NCBI GenBank assembly: GCA_963828445.1
Contig: CAWHFP010000001.1
Span: forward strand, 1,116,001-1,180,000
DNA: 64,000 nucleotides
Source of the DNA: Bog-532 sp963828445
GTDB taxonomy: Bacteria; Actinomycetota; Actinomycetes; Streptosporangiales; Streptosporangiaceae
Direction of reading: 5' to 3'
The notes under the pieces were generated by a model. That model made no database searches. It worked only from the letters and a program-made list of their open reading frames with translations, and was not told the DNA's origin. Below are positions 17,284 to 28,637 of this stretch, piece by piece (the first letter of the stretch is position 1; the number at the start of each line of letters is the position of its first letter). The translations under genes were made by a program, and so were the position numbers.

Positions 17284-20200
17284 TCAATTGCGATTTGCCC
17301 CATTGTCGATCGCGGCCTCGTAGAACGCGTCGGCGAGCGCCATGATGACGGCGTTGATGCCAGGCCCGTCGCTGAAGAAGTAGTCGGCCATGGTGTTGTG
17401 GGCGTCCTGGTTGTCGACGACCGCTTCGGTGACCGCCGCCTGGAAGTCCTGCGATTCCATGAACTGCTTCTTCGAGTTCACCTTGGTCTGGTTGACCAGG
17501 TCTGGGTCGGCGAGCAGCCGCTGCACCAGTCCCTGCACGAACTCGCGGACCTGGGACTCGGTGAACGACTCGGCGCCGAAAAGGTCGTTCATCTTGTCGA
17601 TGACGACCTGGAGCGCGACGTACTTCGGCTCCTTCCGGGCACCGGTGCCTGCGGCGCTGATCCCCTTCAGCTCGCCGTCGCCGGTCAGCGAGATGTCGAC
17701 CGCGGTCGCCTTGCTGTGCTTGACCCCGACCAGGACCACGTCGGAGAGGTCGACCTCCGCGGCCCAGGACGAGTCGGCGATAACCTTCTCCAGGAGCCGC
17801 AGGAAGATCGACAACATCTCCATGTACGGGTCGCCGTAGTCGACGATCTGGCTCATGAAGTCGTAGAGCCGGACGTAGGTGGAGACGTCCTTGCGGAACA
17901 GGTCGAGGGTGTTGAGAGTGACCGTGTCGTCGGCCTCGATCGCCGCCGCGTAGCGGCGGGCGAACTCGTTCTTGGCCGGGCTGATCGCGGCCGAGAGCGC
18001 GTTGTTGCCCTTGCGGGTGACCCACAGCTCGGCGACCTCGCGCACCTGCTCCGGCGTGTAGATCCCGGCCTGGGCGAGCTTGGTCGGCGAGGTGGACCAC
18101 GACGTACGGGTCGGTCTCGGTCTCCAGGGTGGCGTTGGTGAAGTACGGCTCGAACGCGGTCCGGATGTCCTCGGGCTTGTTGACGAAGTCGAGGACGAAC
18201 GTCTTGCGCTTCTGCTCCCCGCCGGCGGTGCGATGGGTGCGGTTGAGCCGGGAGAGCGTCTGCACGGCGGTGACCCCGGAGAGCTTCTTGTCGACGTACA
18301 TCGCCGAGAGCAGCGGCTGGTCGAACCCGGTCTGGAACTTGTTGGCGACCAGCATGATCTTGTATGTCGCGCCCTTAAACGCGGCGGCCAGGTCCGAACC
18401 GGCGCCGGGGTTCAGGTTGGTCTCGGTGAACTCGTCGTCCTTGCTCGGCTGCGGTCCCCAGTCCGGGGCCCACTCCTCGTTCTCGGCCATCGTCACTGAG
18501 CCGGAGAAGGCGACCAGGGTGCGGTAGTTGTACGAGGCGTCCTGGGCGGCCCGTTTGGCGACGTAGGCGTCGATCGCCTTCTTGTACTTCACCGCGGCCT
18601 TGCGCGAGTCGGTCACGACCATGGCCTTCGCCTTGCCCTCCAGCAGGTGGGCGACGTTGGCGTGGAAGTGCTCGACGATGATCTGCACTTTCTGGCTGAT
18701 GTTGGTCGGGTGCAGCTTCACCCACCGCATCAGCCCTTTTCGAGCGGCGGCCTCCTCCACCACGGTCTCCATCACCGCTCCTCGAGGCGACCGGCGATCT
18801 TCAACGCGGTGTCGTAGGACTGGTAGCCCCGGAGCACGTCGAGGATGTAGCCCTCCTCGATTGCCTGCCGCATCGAGTACAGGTGGAACTCGACCGGTTT
18901 GCCGTCGGGACCCTTGCGGCCGAAGAGCTCCAGCGTCTTGTTCTTCGGCGTCGCGGTGAACGCGAGGTAGGAGATGTTGCGTGACTCCGCCCGTTCGGTC
19001 ATCTCCGCGGCCAGGATCGCCTCGACGTCTATCGCGCCGCCCTCCTCGATCTGCTTGACCTCCTCGGCGGTCAGCACAGCCTTGAGCTTGGAAGAGATCT
19101 GCCCGGACTGTGAGGAGTGCGCCTCGTCCGCGATCACCGCGAACCGCCGCCCCTTCAGCGACGAGTCGACCCGGATCTCATCGAGCGCGAACGGGAAGGT
19201 CTGCACCGTCACCGCGATGATCAGTTCACCGTTCTTCAACGCGTTCGCCAGCAGCCCGGACTTCGACTTCGCCCCCGCCTTGCGGACGTCCTCGGGGCTG
19301 ATCGTGGCCACGATCTTCCCAGAGCCGTCGATCTGCCGGATCGCCTCCTGCAGCTGCCCGTCGAGCACGGTGCGGTCCACGACCACGATCACCGAGTCGA
19401 AGACCTTCTCGTCGTCCACGTGCAGCCGTGCCAGCCGGTGCGCGGTCCAGGCGATGGTGTTCGTCTTCCCCGACCCTGCCGAGTGCTCGATCAGGTAGCG
19501 CTGCCCCACCCCCTCCTCACGCACCGCCGCCACGATGTACGTCACGGCCTCCCACTGGTGGAACCGCGGAAAGAGCATGCTCGTACGCCGTACCGAGGTA
19601 CCGGTCGTGACGTCCCACTCCTCCTTGGTCTCCACGATCATCAGCCGGCCGATGATGTTGAGCCAGGCGTCCTTGTCCCAGGCCCGCTCCCACAGGTACG
19701 CCGTCGCCGACCGCCCGTCTGCGGCGGGCGGGTTCCCCGCGCCACCGTCGTGGCCGATGTTGAACGGCAGGAAGTGCGTCTTCTCGCCTTCAAGTCGGGT
19801 GGTCATCGCGGCCAGGTCGTTGGAGACCGCGAAGTGCACCAGGGCCCGGTGCCCGAACGACAGCAGCGGCTCCGGCCGTCCGTTGGTCAGCGGGTGCCGG
19901 TTCTTGCGGTACTGGTTGATCGCCTCGTCCAGCGACTGGGTGAAGTCGGTCTTCAACTCCACAGTGGCGACCGGGAGCCCATTGACGAAGAAAACCAGGT
20001 CGATGCTGCGCTGGTCGGCGGTCGAGAAATGCACCTGCCGCATCACCCGCACCCGCATCGCCGCATACTGCTCGTTGGTGGTCGCGTTCAGGCTGGTCTC
20101 GGGCCGGAACTGCGCCATCTTCAACCGGCCACCACCGATGTACTGCACGCCGTTGCGCAGGATGTTCAGCGTCCCGCCGCCGTGCTCGAGGGGCTTGTCG

Positions 20201-20424
20201 AGCGCCGTGGTCAGCACGTCGAGGAACTTCGCCTGCGACCCCGCCGCCCTCAGTGCCTTCTCGTACGCCGCCTGCTGGGTCTCCTCCAGCCACGCGAACA
20301 GGTCCTCGGGGAAGAGCGCGCGCTCCCGGTCGTAACCGGTGTCGTTCGCCGAGTACAGCCACCCGTGGGCGGCCAGGTACTCGCAGATCTCGGACTCGAA
20401 GACCACCTCGTGGTGATCGGCCAT
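17284..20424 (-). pseudogene. hsdR: type I restriction endonuclease subunit R, two frameshifts
   Basis: The ATG at 20424 overlaps the last base of the hsdS stop. N-terminal nuclease: RSIDLVFFVNG then VATVELKTDF (D...ExK). Motor: Walker A HSAGSGKTNTIAW, VIADEAHSSQSG (DEAH), LAFTATPKNKT, and motif VI-like AVQTLSRLNRTH. C-terminal helical domain to DNGANRN. Break 1 near 18779: GAGCGGTGATGG would read through as ERVMET with one more G, whereas now a stop appears. Break 2 near 18088: a surplus C in GACCAAG; the corrected frame reads HLADKLAQAG. Length ~1046 aa after repair, normal for the family. It translocates DNA and cleaves unmodified DNA as part of the HsdR2M2S1 complex. Confidence 0.85.
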
Positions 20425-21715
20425 CACACCATCTCCCGAACGTCGATCTGCCCCGTCACCGCCGCCGTGATCAGCGCCGCCCGCCGCTCGCGAGCGAGCT
20501 CGATGAACTGCTCGGTCTCCTCGATCAGCGTGTCGATCTTCGCGGTCTGCTCGTCCAGGTAGGCGGCGATGCACGCTGCTCTTCAAGCGGCGGCAACGGC
20601 ATCTTGAAGCTTTCGAGCAGTCGTCTCACGTCGAGACTGCGCATCGTGACAGTGTTGCCGAGCAGTCGAAGACGCAACGGTCGAAGCGTAACGCGTGTAG
20701 CAAGAACCAGCAGAAGTACTTGGGTCGGACGCATGCCCGCTGAAGTCAGCAAAGCCGCAGAGCGCTGACCCGAGCATCGAACCTGCCGACGCGCACGTCG
20801 ACCACCCGCACAGTCCGGTCCAGGCCGTACCCGAGATCGCCAGACGCGCAGAACGCTCATCGGAACAGCCGCCGCGTCGAGTCCCAGTAGACCTGTCGGT
20901 CCAGTCGCATCCTCGACCGGGCTTAGTCACCGCGACGTCGGACGTGGCCTCGTCGGCACGAATCTTGCTGAGCCGGAACGCGATAGCTCAGCCACGCTGT
21001 CGCGAGCAGTCGCGCCAACTGTGGGACGGCGCTCGTGAGGAAGCCACGGCTCGGCGTAGTCTGATCGGCTGCGCTCTCAAGTCCCAGAGCAACGGCCTGC
21101 TCAACGACAGCCCTACGCCGCTCGCGCAGCATCTCGATCAGGCGCTGCTGATCCTCGATGAGCGTGTCAATGCGGGCGGTCTCGCGGTCGAGGTAGTCGG
21201 CGATGGCGCGCTGTTCATCAAGCGGCGGCTCTGAAACCGGCATGTCACCGAGCTGCCTGCTGCGCTTGACGGTTCGGACGTGGCTGTGATGCTGTCGGAC
21301 ATACTCGTCGAGCAAGTCGTCACCGCATGCAGGTAGCACGAGCAAGAACCGCGGGTCGACGCGTGCCAGCGGCCGATTGATCACCGTAGATCGAGCCTGA
21401 CTGCTCCAAGTAGCGCTGATGCTCAGGAACGCCGACCTCGCCGATACTCGCGCTACATCGAGTAGAAGACCCGGTCGACCGACCTCGGCATGCTCGAGAT
21501 ACTTGCAGGCTCGTCCCGATCGTGGCTCTTGTCGTCGTTGAGATCGCGCTCGCGACGGCCATGTCGGCAGATCGCGACGAAAGCATCCGTACCATTCGGT
21601 GTCGCGCTCCTCAAGTCCAGAAGCCGTCGAGCACCGCCGTAGAGAGGCGGCTAGCGTCCAAGCGACGTGGATCGTGCTCGCCATTCAATTCGTCCACGTC
21701 CCAGCGGTAAGTCAT
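20424..21715 (-). pseudogene. hsdS: type I restriction specificity subunit S, several frame breaks
   Basis: Start ATG 21715 (MTYRW) lies 1 bp beyond the hsdM stop. The frame stops at TGA after ~35 codons (~21610), and the remaining pieces lie in different frames. The classical order is recognisable: a first target-recognition region, central conserved repeat PPLDEQRAIADYLDRETARIDTLI (~21230-21130), a second variable region, then PLPPLEEQR (~20580) and a second conserved repeat AAYLDEQTAKIDTLIEE to the C-terminus REMV. The frame changes again near 20577. Base composition is less GC-rich than its neighbours, as is common for specificity genes. I cannot reconstruct one open frame, so it may be truly defective. 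Confidence 0.7.
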
Positions 21716-21716
21716 C

Positions 21717-23461
21717 TCATGCCTCGACCTCCCGCAGCAGGTCGAGGATCTTGGCGACCTGCTTCTCCAGGTCGGCGTCGATCTCGGCGAGCGGGCGGGG
21801 TGGGACGTACTTGTAGAAGTGGCGGGTGAAGGGGATCTCGTAGCCGATCTTGACCTTGGCCCAGTCGATCCAGGCGTCGGGGACGTGCGGCTTCACCTCG
21901 GTGTCGAAGTAGGCGTTGATGACCTCGGCCTGCCAGCGGCGCCGGCGGTCGAGCCGCCGTAGGTGAACGGGACGTTCTCGGTGTCGCGCTTCTTCGGGTC
22001 GGGCTTGGGCTTGCCCTTGCGGTCCACGACCGGCTTCCCGTCCTCGTCGAGCAGCGGACGCTCGACGGTGATGGTCCAGTAGCCGAACTCGTCGTTGCGC
22101 AGCACCTTGGAGTAGTCCGGGTCGGCGTCGGTGAAGTCGGCGTACAAGCGTACGACCTTGGCGCGGTCTGTGTCGCTGAGCTCGCGGTTCTTGGTGCCGA
22201 GGTTCTTGCGCATCTTGGTCCAGAACGAGGTGCCGTCGATGAGCTGGACCAGGCCCTTGCGGTCGGGGTGCTTGGTGTTGTCGAGGATCCAGATGTAGGT
22301 GGCGATGCCGGTGTTGAAGAACATGTTGGTCGGCAGCGCGACGATCGCCTCGACCAGGTCGTTCTCCAGCAGCCACTTGCGGATGTTGGAGGGGCCGGAC
22401 TCAGCGGCGCCGTTGAAGAGCGGCGAGCCGTTCATGACGATCCCGACCCGGCCGCCGCCGTCCTCGGGGGCGCGCATCTTGTGGGCCAGGTGGAGCAGGA
22501 ACAGCATCTGCCCGTCCGAGGTGGCCGGGAGCCCGGGGGCGAAGCGGCCGTAGGGGCCGGCGTGTCGCGCTCCGTCGGTGACCGCCTTGGCGTACTGCTT
22601 CCAGTCGACGCCGTACGGCGGGTTGGACATGCAGAAGTCGAACTGGCGGCCCTTGAACGCGTCGTTGGTGAGGGTGTTGCCGAAGGCGATGTTGGACGCG
22701 TCGTGGCCCTTGGCGAGCAGGTCGGACTTGCAGATCGCGTACGACTGCGGGTTGTACTCCTGGCCGTACAGGCTCAGCCTGGCGTCCGGGTTCTGTGCGA
22801 GCAGGTGCTCCTCGGCCAGGGCGAGCATGCCGCCGGTGCCGGCGGTGGGGTCGTACAGCGTGCGGACGATGCCGGGCTCGGTCAGGTCGGCGTCCTTCTC
22901 GGCGAAGAGCAGGTCGACCAGCAGCCGGATCGCGTCGCGCGGCGTGTAGTGGTCACCGGAGGTCTCGTTCGCGGCCTCGTTGAACTTGCGGATGATGTAC
23001 TCGAACGCGTCCCCCATGTCGGCGTTGGACACGACATCGGGATGCAGGTCGACGGCGCCGAAGGACTTAACGATCTCGCGCAGGAGACCGGCCTTCTCCA
23101 GGGCGATGATCTCCTTCTTGAAGTCGAAGTACTCGAACACATCGACATCGGCGGAGAACCGGTCGAGGTAGTCGACGAGGTTGTCCTCCAGCCCGTCGGC
23201 GTCCTTCAGAAGGTTGGCGAAGCTGTACTTCGACGTGTTGTAGAACGGCCGGCCGGTGGCCTTCTTGACCTCGATCCGGAGCCGGTTCGGGTTCTCGTAT
23301 GCCGCAGCCAGGTCTCGGACGGTCTCGCGGTCGGGCTCCAGGATGCAGTCGAGGCGCCGAAGGATCGTGAACGGGAGGATCACGTTCCCGTACTGGTTGG
23401 GGCGGTAGGGACCCCGAAGCTGGTCGGCGATCGACCAGATGAAACTACCGAGCGTGCTCAC
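21717..23461 (-). pseudogene. hsdM: type I restriction-modification methyltransferase subunit M, one frameshift
   Basis: The GTG at 23461 follows GAGGAG by 4 nt. The sequence starts STLGSFIWSIADQLRG, passes HsdM N-terminal helices, then shows DYTAGTGG-type motif I (LYDPTAGTGGMLALAEE), the adenine-methylase motif IV MSNPPYGVDW, and ATYIWILDN. Near 21937-21945 the frame changes: the tail EVINAYFDTEVKPHVPDAWID to LLREVEA is in another frame, and one indel inside the CGCCGGCGCCGCTGG run explains it. Length ~581 aa. It methylates adenine together with HsdS. With a damaged hsdS the whole system would be inactive, unless the breaks are sequence errors. Confidence 0.85.
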
Positions 23462-23670
23462 AAGGCTCCTCACAGGTAATCACTCAACGTGCATGGCTGC
23501 GCCGGCCCACTGGGGTAGTCGCGCCCCGCAAGGCAGCGCACGTCCGCTGACGGGGCATCATGAGGCCATCTTCGCGCACCTCGGTCTCCCGCGTACCCAG
23601 GGTAACGCGGATTCAGGCCCGCACTCACAGCGCTAAGCGCTGGCAACGATGCCCGGCTCGGCAGGGCAGC

Positions 23671-26600
23671 TTAACCAGGCTCGCGGGCTTGGGTGATGGC
23701 GCGCTCGATGGCACTGGTGATGTTGGGGCCGCGGCGTTTGAAGCCGAGCACGCGCATGGTCTCGGCTAGGAGGTCGTCTTCGGTGCGGAGGAGGGTGTCG
23801 GACTCGATCCAGTGGATCAATCTGACCAGCTCAGCCAGGCTGTAGTCGGCGATGGCGGGGCGGTGGGTGCGGATGGGGCACTCCCCTGCCCGGGCCGAGA
23901 CCGCAGGGGCGGCTGGGGCTTCCGCGGGCGGGAGCTGGGCAGCGCCAGTAGTCGCAATCGCGGCCTCGTAGGCGGCGCGGGCCCGGGCGATCTCGGCTTC
24001 GCGGTGGGGGAACCAGTCTTGGGACCAGATGCGGTGGAAGCGCCAGCCCAGGCGTTCCAGGTGCTCCTGGCGCAGCCGGTCGCGGTCTCTGGCGGTGGGC
24101 GAGGAGTGGTAGGTGGCGCCGTCGCATTCGATGGCGAGGACCATCTGGCCGGGGCGGGTGGGGTGCTGGGCGGCGAAGTCGATCCAGTAGCCCGAGGCGC
24201 CGTATTGGGCGACGACCGGGATGCCCGCTTTGAGCAGGTGGGTTTCGACGTCGCGTTCGAAGGGGTTCAGAGGCTGGCTTCGCCTTGGCGGAGGCGCCGA
24301 GGTTGGCGCCGCCGGACTCGGCGTAGGCGAGGTAGCGGGCGAGGAGCTGGGCGCCTTCGGAGCGGAGGCGGGCCGGGTCCATTTCGGCGGCGGAGAAGGA
24401 GGAAACTACCGTCATGGACTGGCGGGCGCGGGTGATGGCGACGTTGAGGCGGCGCTCGCCGCCCTCGTTGTTGATGGGGCCGAAGCGGTACAGCATGCGG
24501 CCGTCGACGTTTTTGCCGTAGCCGATGGTGAGGATGATGGCGTCGCGTTCGTCGCCTTGGACCCGTTCCAGGTTCTTGACGAAGAACGGCTCCCGGGCCG
24601 CGGCCGCGGAGGCGGCGCCGGACATGAAGGAGTCGAGGTCGGCGTCGGAGGCGCGCTCGCGGCGCAGGGCCTCCTGGATGCGGTTGGCGTGCTTGAGGCC
24701 CATGGCGATCACGCCGAGGGACATGGCCGGGCGGTGGCGGGCGTGGTCGGCGACCAGCTCGACGACGCGGGCGACCTCGTCGGTGACCGAGTCCTCCTGG
24801 CCGAGGCGGCCGGGGCGGAACGGGATCGCGACGTGGGCCAGGCAGTCCGGGCCGGCCGACACCGGGGAACGTGGTCAGGGCCCAGTCGTAGAGGTTGGGC
24901 TGGGCGTTGGAGAAGGCGATGAGCCGCTCGTCCCGGGAGCGGTAGTGCCAGGCCAGCGTGCGGGTGCCGGTCGGCGCCGGGAGCTGGAAACTCATGACGT
25001 CGAGGATCGACTCCATGTTGCGGGTCCCGGCCATCAGCGCGGGGGCGTCGTGCTCCTCGTCTTCCTCGGTGTCGGTCGAGGACGCGAAGAAGCTGGTCGG
25101 GGGGAGCTGGCGGGGGTCGCCGGCCACGACCGCCTGGGGCGCGCGGGCCAGCGCGCCGATGGCGTCGGCCGGGGTGATCTGGGACGCCTCGTCGAAGATC
25201 ACCACGTCGAACACGGTGTCCAGCGGCAGCAGCTGGGCGACGACCAGCGGGGACATGGCCCAGCAGGGCCGCAGCGCACCCAGGACGTGCGGAGCCCGCT
25301 CGAACAGCTGCCGGATCGGGAGGTGCCCGCGCTTGAGCCGGGCCTGGTGCTCGATCACGTCGGATTCGCGCGGGTATTCGTCGCGGATGCGGGTGGCGTT
25401 CTCGGCCACGGCGCGCTGCACGCGCACGGCCGTGCTGCCGATGTGCTCACGATCGGCGGCGGCGAAGGTGGCGACCGTCCGCAGCAGGGCCGGGCCGTCG
25501 AAGGCGCCGACCCGGCGATCGGTGAACATGACCGTTTCCAGGATCGACGACAGCCAGACGTGCTCCAGGCAGGCGCTGGCGTCGTCGGTGGTGAGGTGAC
25601 GCAGGCTGATCTCTTCCACCAGCGGCCAGAGGCCCTGGTCGCGGAGTGAGCCGCGCAGCCGGGCCAGCTCGGGCAGGCGGTACAGGGTCTCGGTGTCGGC
25701 CAGCAGCGCCTGCACCCGGGTCAGGAACTCGGTGAGCGACAGCTGGCCGAAGTCGGGCAGGCAGGCCCAGCGGGCCAGGTCGGTCATCTCCTCGTGCAGC
25801 TGGCTGAAGGCGCCTTCGGTGGCCGCCAGTTCGGCCGTCAGCCGCGGGCCACCGCCGTCCCGGGCGGCCTGGCGCCAGGCGCTGAGCTGCGCGGACGCCG
25901 CCGCCACCGCCTCGGACAGCTCGGCCGGACCCGGCTCGGGCGACGGGCGCCACCAGGCCAGGGCGGTGGTCCGGGCCTGGCGGTAGGTGCCGTTGGTGAG
26001 CTGGGCCCACAGCCGGCCCGGCGGGCTGGCGCGGCCGGGGGTCAGGTCGGCGGCCAGTTGCTCCAGCGGGGCCTCGAACACGGCCGGCTCGAAGCGGCCG
26101 AGGGTGGCGGCGACCCCCTTGAGCAGGGCCAGCGCCTCGATCCAGCCGCTGATGGTGTCGGGCACGGCCAGGCCGCAGCGGGTCATGAGGTCGCGCAGCA
26201 GGCCGATGGTGTGCGGCAGGGTCCGGCCGGCCAGCGCCCGCGCGGTACCGAGGGCGGCCTGGGCCGCCTCCGGGGTGGTGATGGTGTCGGCGGCGAAGGC
26301 GGCCGCCCACGGGGTAGTGGCCGGCGAGATGGCCAGGCCGCCCAGCCCGGCGAATTCCTCCAGGTCGGCGCGGGCCTGGCGGATGGCCACGGCGTCGAGG
26401 CCGGTCAAGGCCGGACCGGTCACGCGCTGCTCGGACGAGACGGTGGCGGGGATGCCGGTCAGCTGGGCCAGGGCGTCGTAGACGCTGACGCCCCACGGTT
26501 CGCGGGGCGTGTGCAGGGCGTCGGCCCGGTCGACCAGGACGTTCCGGTGGCGGACCAGATTGTCCTGGGCGGCGGTCATGTCCGGCTTGGCGATGCTGGC

Positions 26601-27720
26601 CGTCGCGGCCAGGGTCCGGGCCAGGTCGGCGGCCAGCTTGCGCTTGGAGCCGGCGCCGTCGTGCAGGTCGAGCACGAGGTCGGCCAGGCCGACCCGGTCG
26701 AGACGGTCCAGGACGGCGTCGATGGCGGCCCGCTTCTCGGCCACGAACAGCACACGCTTCCCGCGGGCCGACAGGGAGGCGATCAGGTTGGCGATGGTCT
26801 GCGACTTGCCGGTGCCGGGCGGGCCGTCGATGACCAGGTCGGCCCCGGCCACGGCGGAGTTGATGGCGTAGGACTGGCTGGCGTCGGCGTCCAGGACCAG
26901 GAACTCATCGGCGGGCAGCGTACGGTCCGGCTCGGCCAGGGTCAGGTGCGGGTGCCGGGCCCGGATCGCGTCCCGGGCCTGCTCGTCGCCGGCGATGGCA
27001 CAGATCAGCTCGGAGCCGGCCAGCAGGTCGGTCGCGGTCTGCAGATCGAGGACCATGGGCAGCTTGGCGTAGGAGAAGTTCCCCAGCACCATCCGGTTCT
27101 CGACCGAGAACCCGGCCAGGGCCGAACAGGTCTTGGCCAGCTGGTCGAAGACCGGCGACGGGTTGGGCGGTTCCTGCTCCTGGTCGAACAGTTCCAGCAG
27201 CTCGGCGCTGTCCAGGTCGATCTCGAAGTCGGTCCGGAGCAGGTGCAGCAGGGTCGGATTGACCTCCCACTCCCCCGGCAGGCTGACGTCGAAGTCCTCT
27301 CCGATGCCGCCCCGGGCGGTCAGGGCGGCCTGGCGGAGCAGGATGGGGGCGGCCGGGCACGGTGGCGGTGCGCGGGTTGATCCAGGTGGCCATGCCCCAG
27401 GCCAGGTACATCGTCGGCAGGCCGCGCTCTTCGAAGTTCTCGGTGGCCTTGGCCTTGACGGCCCGGGCCCGGCGGGCGGCCGAGCTGATCGACGTTTCAT
27501 CGAACAAGGTGGACAGGCGCATGGTCCGGGACGACAGCAACTGGTCCACGGCGACCGCGCTGGCGGGTGACGCCGGGCCGATGTCGAGGGTGCCCTGCTT
27601 GAGGTCCCGGTAGTAGAGCAGGGTGTTGCGGCCGCCGAGATCGATCAGCTCATCCGTCCAGGTCCGGACGGCCCGGTCGATCAGCGTCCGCCGTTCGGCT
27701 CCAACCTCGGTCAGCCCCAC
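23671..27720 (-). pseudogene. DUF4011 - superfamily 1 helicase - VSR/MTES_1575-like nuclease - DUF3320 giant, three frameshifts
   Basis: GTG 27720, GGAGG 9 nt upstream. Order: DUF4011 region (LIDLGGRNTLLYYRDLKQGTL), Walker A LVIDGPPGTGKSQTIANL (~26820), FDEASQITPADAIG (~25180), DPRQLPPTSFF, helicase motifs IILTIGYGKN and LNVAITRARQ, a VSR-like nuclease (FERDVETHLL, AIECDGATYHSS, DRDRLRQEHLERLGWRFHRIWS), and a C-terminal DUF3320-like tail. Breaks: ~27355 (surplus G), ~24868 (missing G), ~24255 (surplus C in CCCC). About 1349 aa after repair. From memory, DUF4011-helicase-VSR proteins have been described as a single-gene antiphage system (Hhe). Its place beside a type I RM system fits defence. 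Confidence 0.75.
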
Positions 27721-27864
27721 GCAGACCCGCCTCCATCCAGCAAAACCCGTGGCTCTGGCACGATAGCGGCAGACACTGACGATCGGGTGTGGCTCCGGAC
27801 CGGCGTGGCGGAGACGTTGACCAAGAACGAGCGATTATGGGCTGAATTCCGCCAGGATGAGCGC

Positions 27865-28632
27865 ATGGACTCGCCCGCGAACCGGCGCCGATCCCTGAAC
27901 CGGCGGCTGGCTTCCGTTCCCTGGCCCGAAGCGCTCCGGACCGTCATCGGGGTGATGGGGCTGGCCCTGCTGATCATCGCCGCGGTGAAATTCACCCAGG
28001 CCAAGGGCAATGGCGGGCTGATCGTCCTGCTCATTGTCGGGGCCATCCTGCTGGTCTGCCCGTTCGTACTGCAGCGGATCCAGCGCGTCTCGGTGAGCAC
28101 GACCCAGGTGGACCTGTGGCTCACCACCCAGGTCGCCGACCGGGGCGCCCCGGAGGCGGCGGCGATCTTGGAGCGGACCCAGCTGGGCCGGTTCGCCGAG
28201 TCGTACGCGTTCGTGCACGACGAGCTGGACGGTGAGTACTTCCCGGCCCGGATGCATCTGCAGGACACGCTGGTGCTGCACGCGGCCTCGGTAGCCAGGC
28301 AGGAGAAGTTCGACGCCCGGGAGGTCCGCCGCCTCTTCAGCGATGGCTCGATGGTGATGCGGGTCCTGGTCCTCGGGCTCATGCAAGGTGACACATCGCT
28401 GGCCGACTCCGACACGATCCTGTCGGCCATCAACCAGGGGCGCTCGCGCAATGAGCAGTTCCAGGCCATGGTGCTGGCGCAGAAATACTGGAAGAGGATG
28501 AGCACGTCGGAGCAGACCGAGATCCGCTGGGCCATCGAGCAGGCCAACTTCGAGCCCGGCAGCGACCGGCAGCGGAAGGCCGCCGAACTGCTGGTGCCCG
28601 GTCCTCGGGACCAGCCCACACCAGGCGCGTAA
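27865..28632 (+). CDS. membrane protein of unknown function
   Basis: 255 aa from the ATG at 27865, which follows AGGATGA; an upstream extension to 27787 lacks a ribosome site. A basic N-terminus (NRRRSLNRRLASV) is followed by two transmembrane helices (TVIGVMGLALLIIAAV and GLIVLLIVGAILLVCPFV), leaving a ~190-residue soluble, mostly helical C-terminal domain with no motif I recognise. Diverges from the DUF4011-helicase gene over ~145 bp, so its promoter lies there. It converges on the lipase-like gene, with stops 5 bp apart. A link with defence is possible from position only. Confidence 0.6.
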   Translation: MDSPANRRRSLNRRLASVPWPEALRTVIGVMGLALLIIAAVKFTQAKGNGGLIVLLIVGAILLVCPFVLQRIQRVSVSTTQVDLWLTTQVADRGAPEAAAILERTQLGRFAESYAFVHDELDGEYFPARMHLQDTLVLHAASVARQEKFDAREVRRLFSDGSMVMRVLVLGLMQGDTSLADSDTILSAINQGRSRNEQFQAMVLAQKYWKRMSTSEQTEIRWAIEQANFEPGSDRQRKAAELLVPGPRDQPTPGA

Positions 28633-28637
28633 CCCGC

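Noticed and set aside
17034..17303. 89-codon minus-strand frame behind hsdR.
   Set aside because: Its start lies inside hsdR, there is no ribosome site, and the sequence matches nothing I know.
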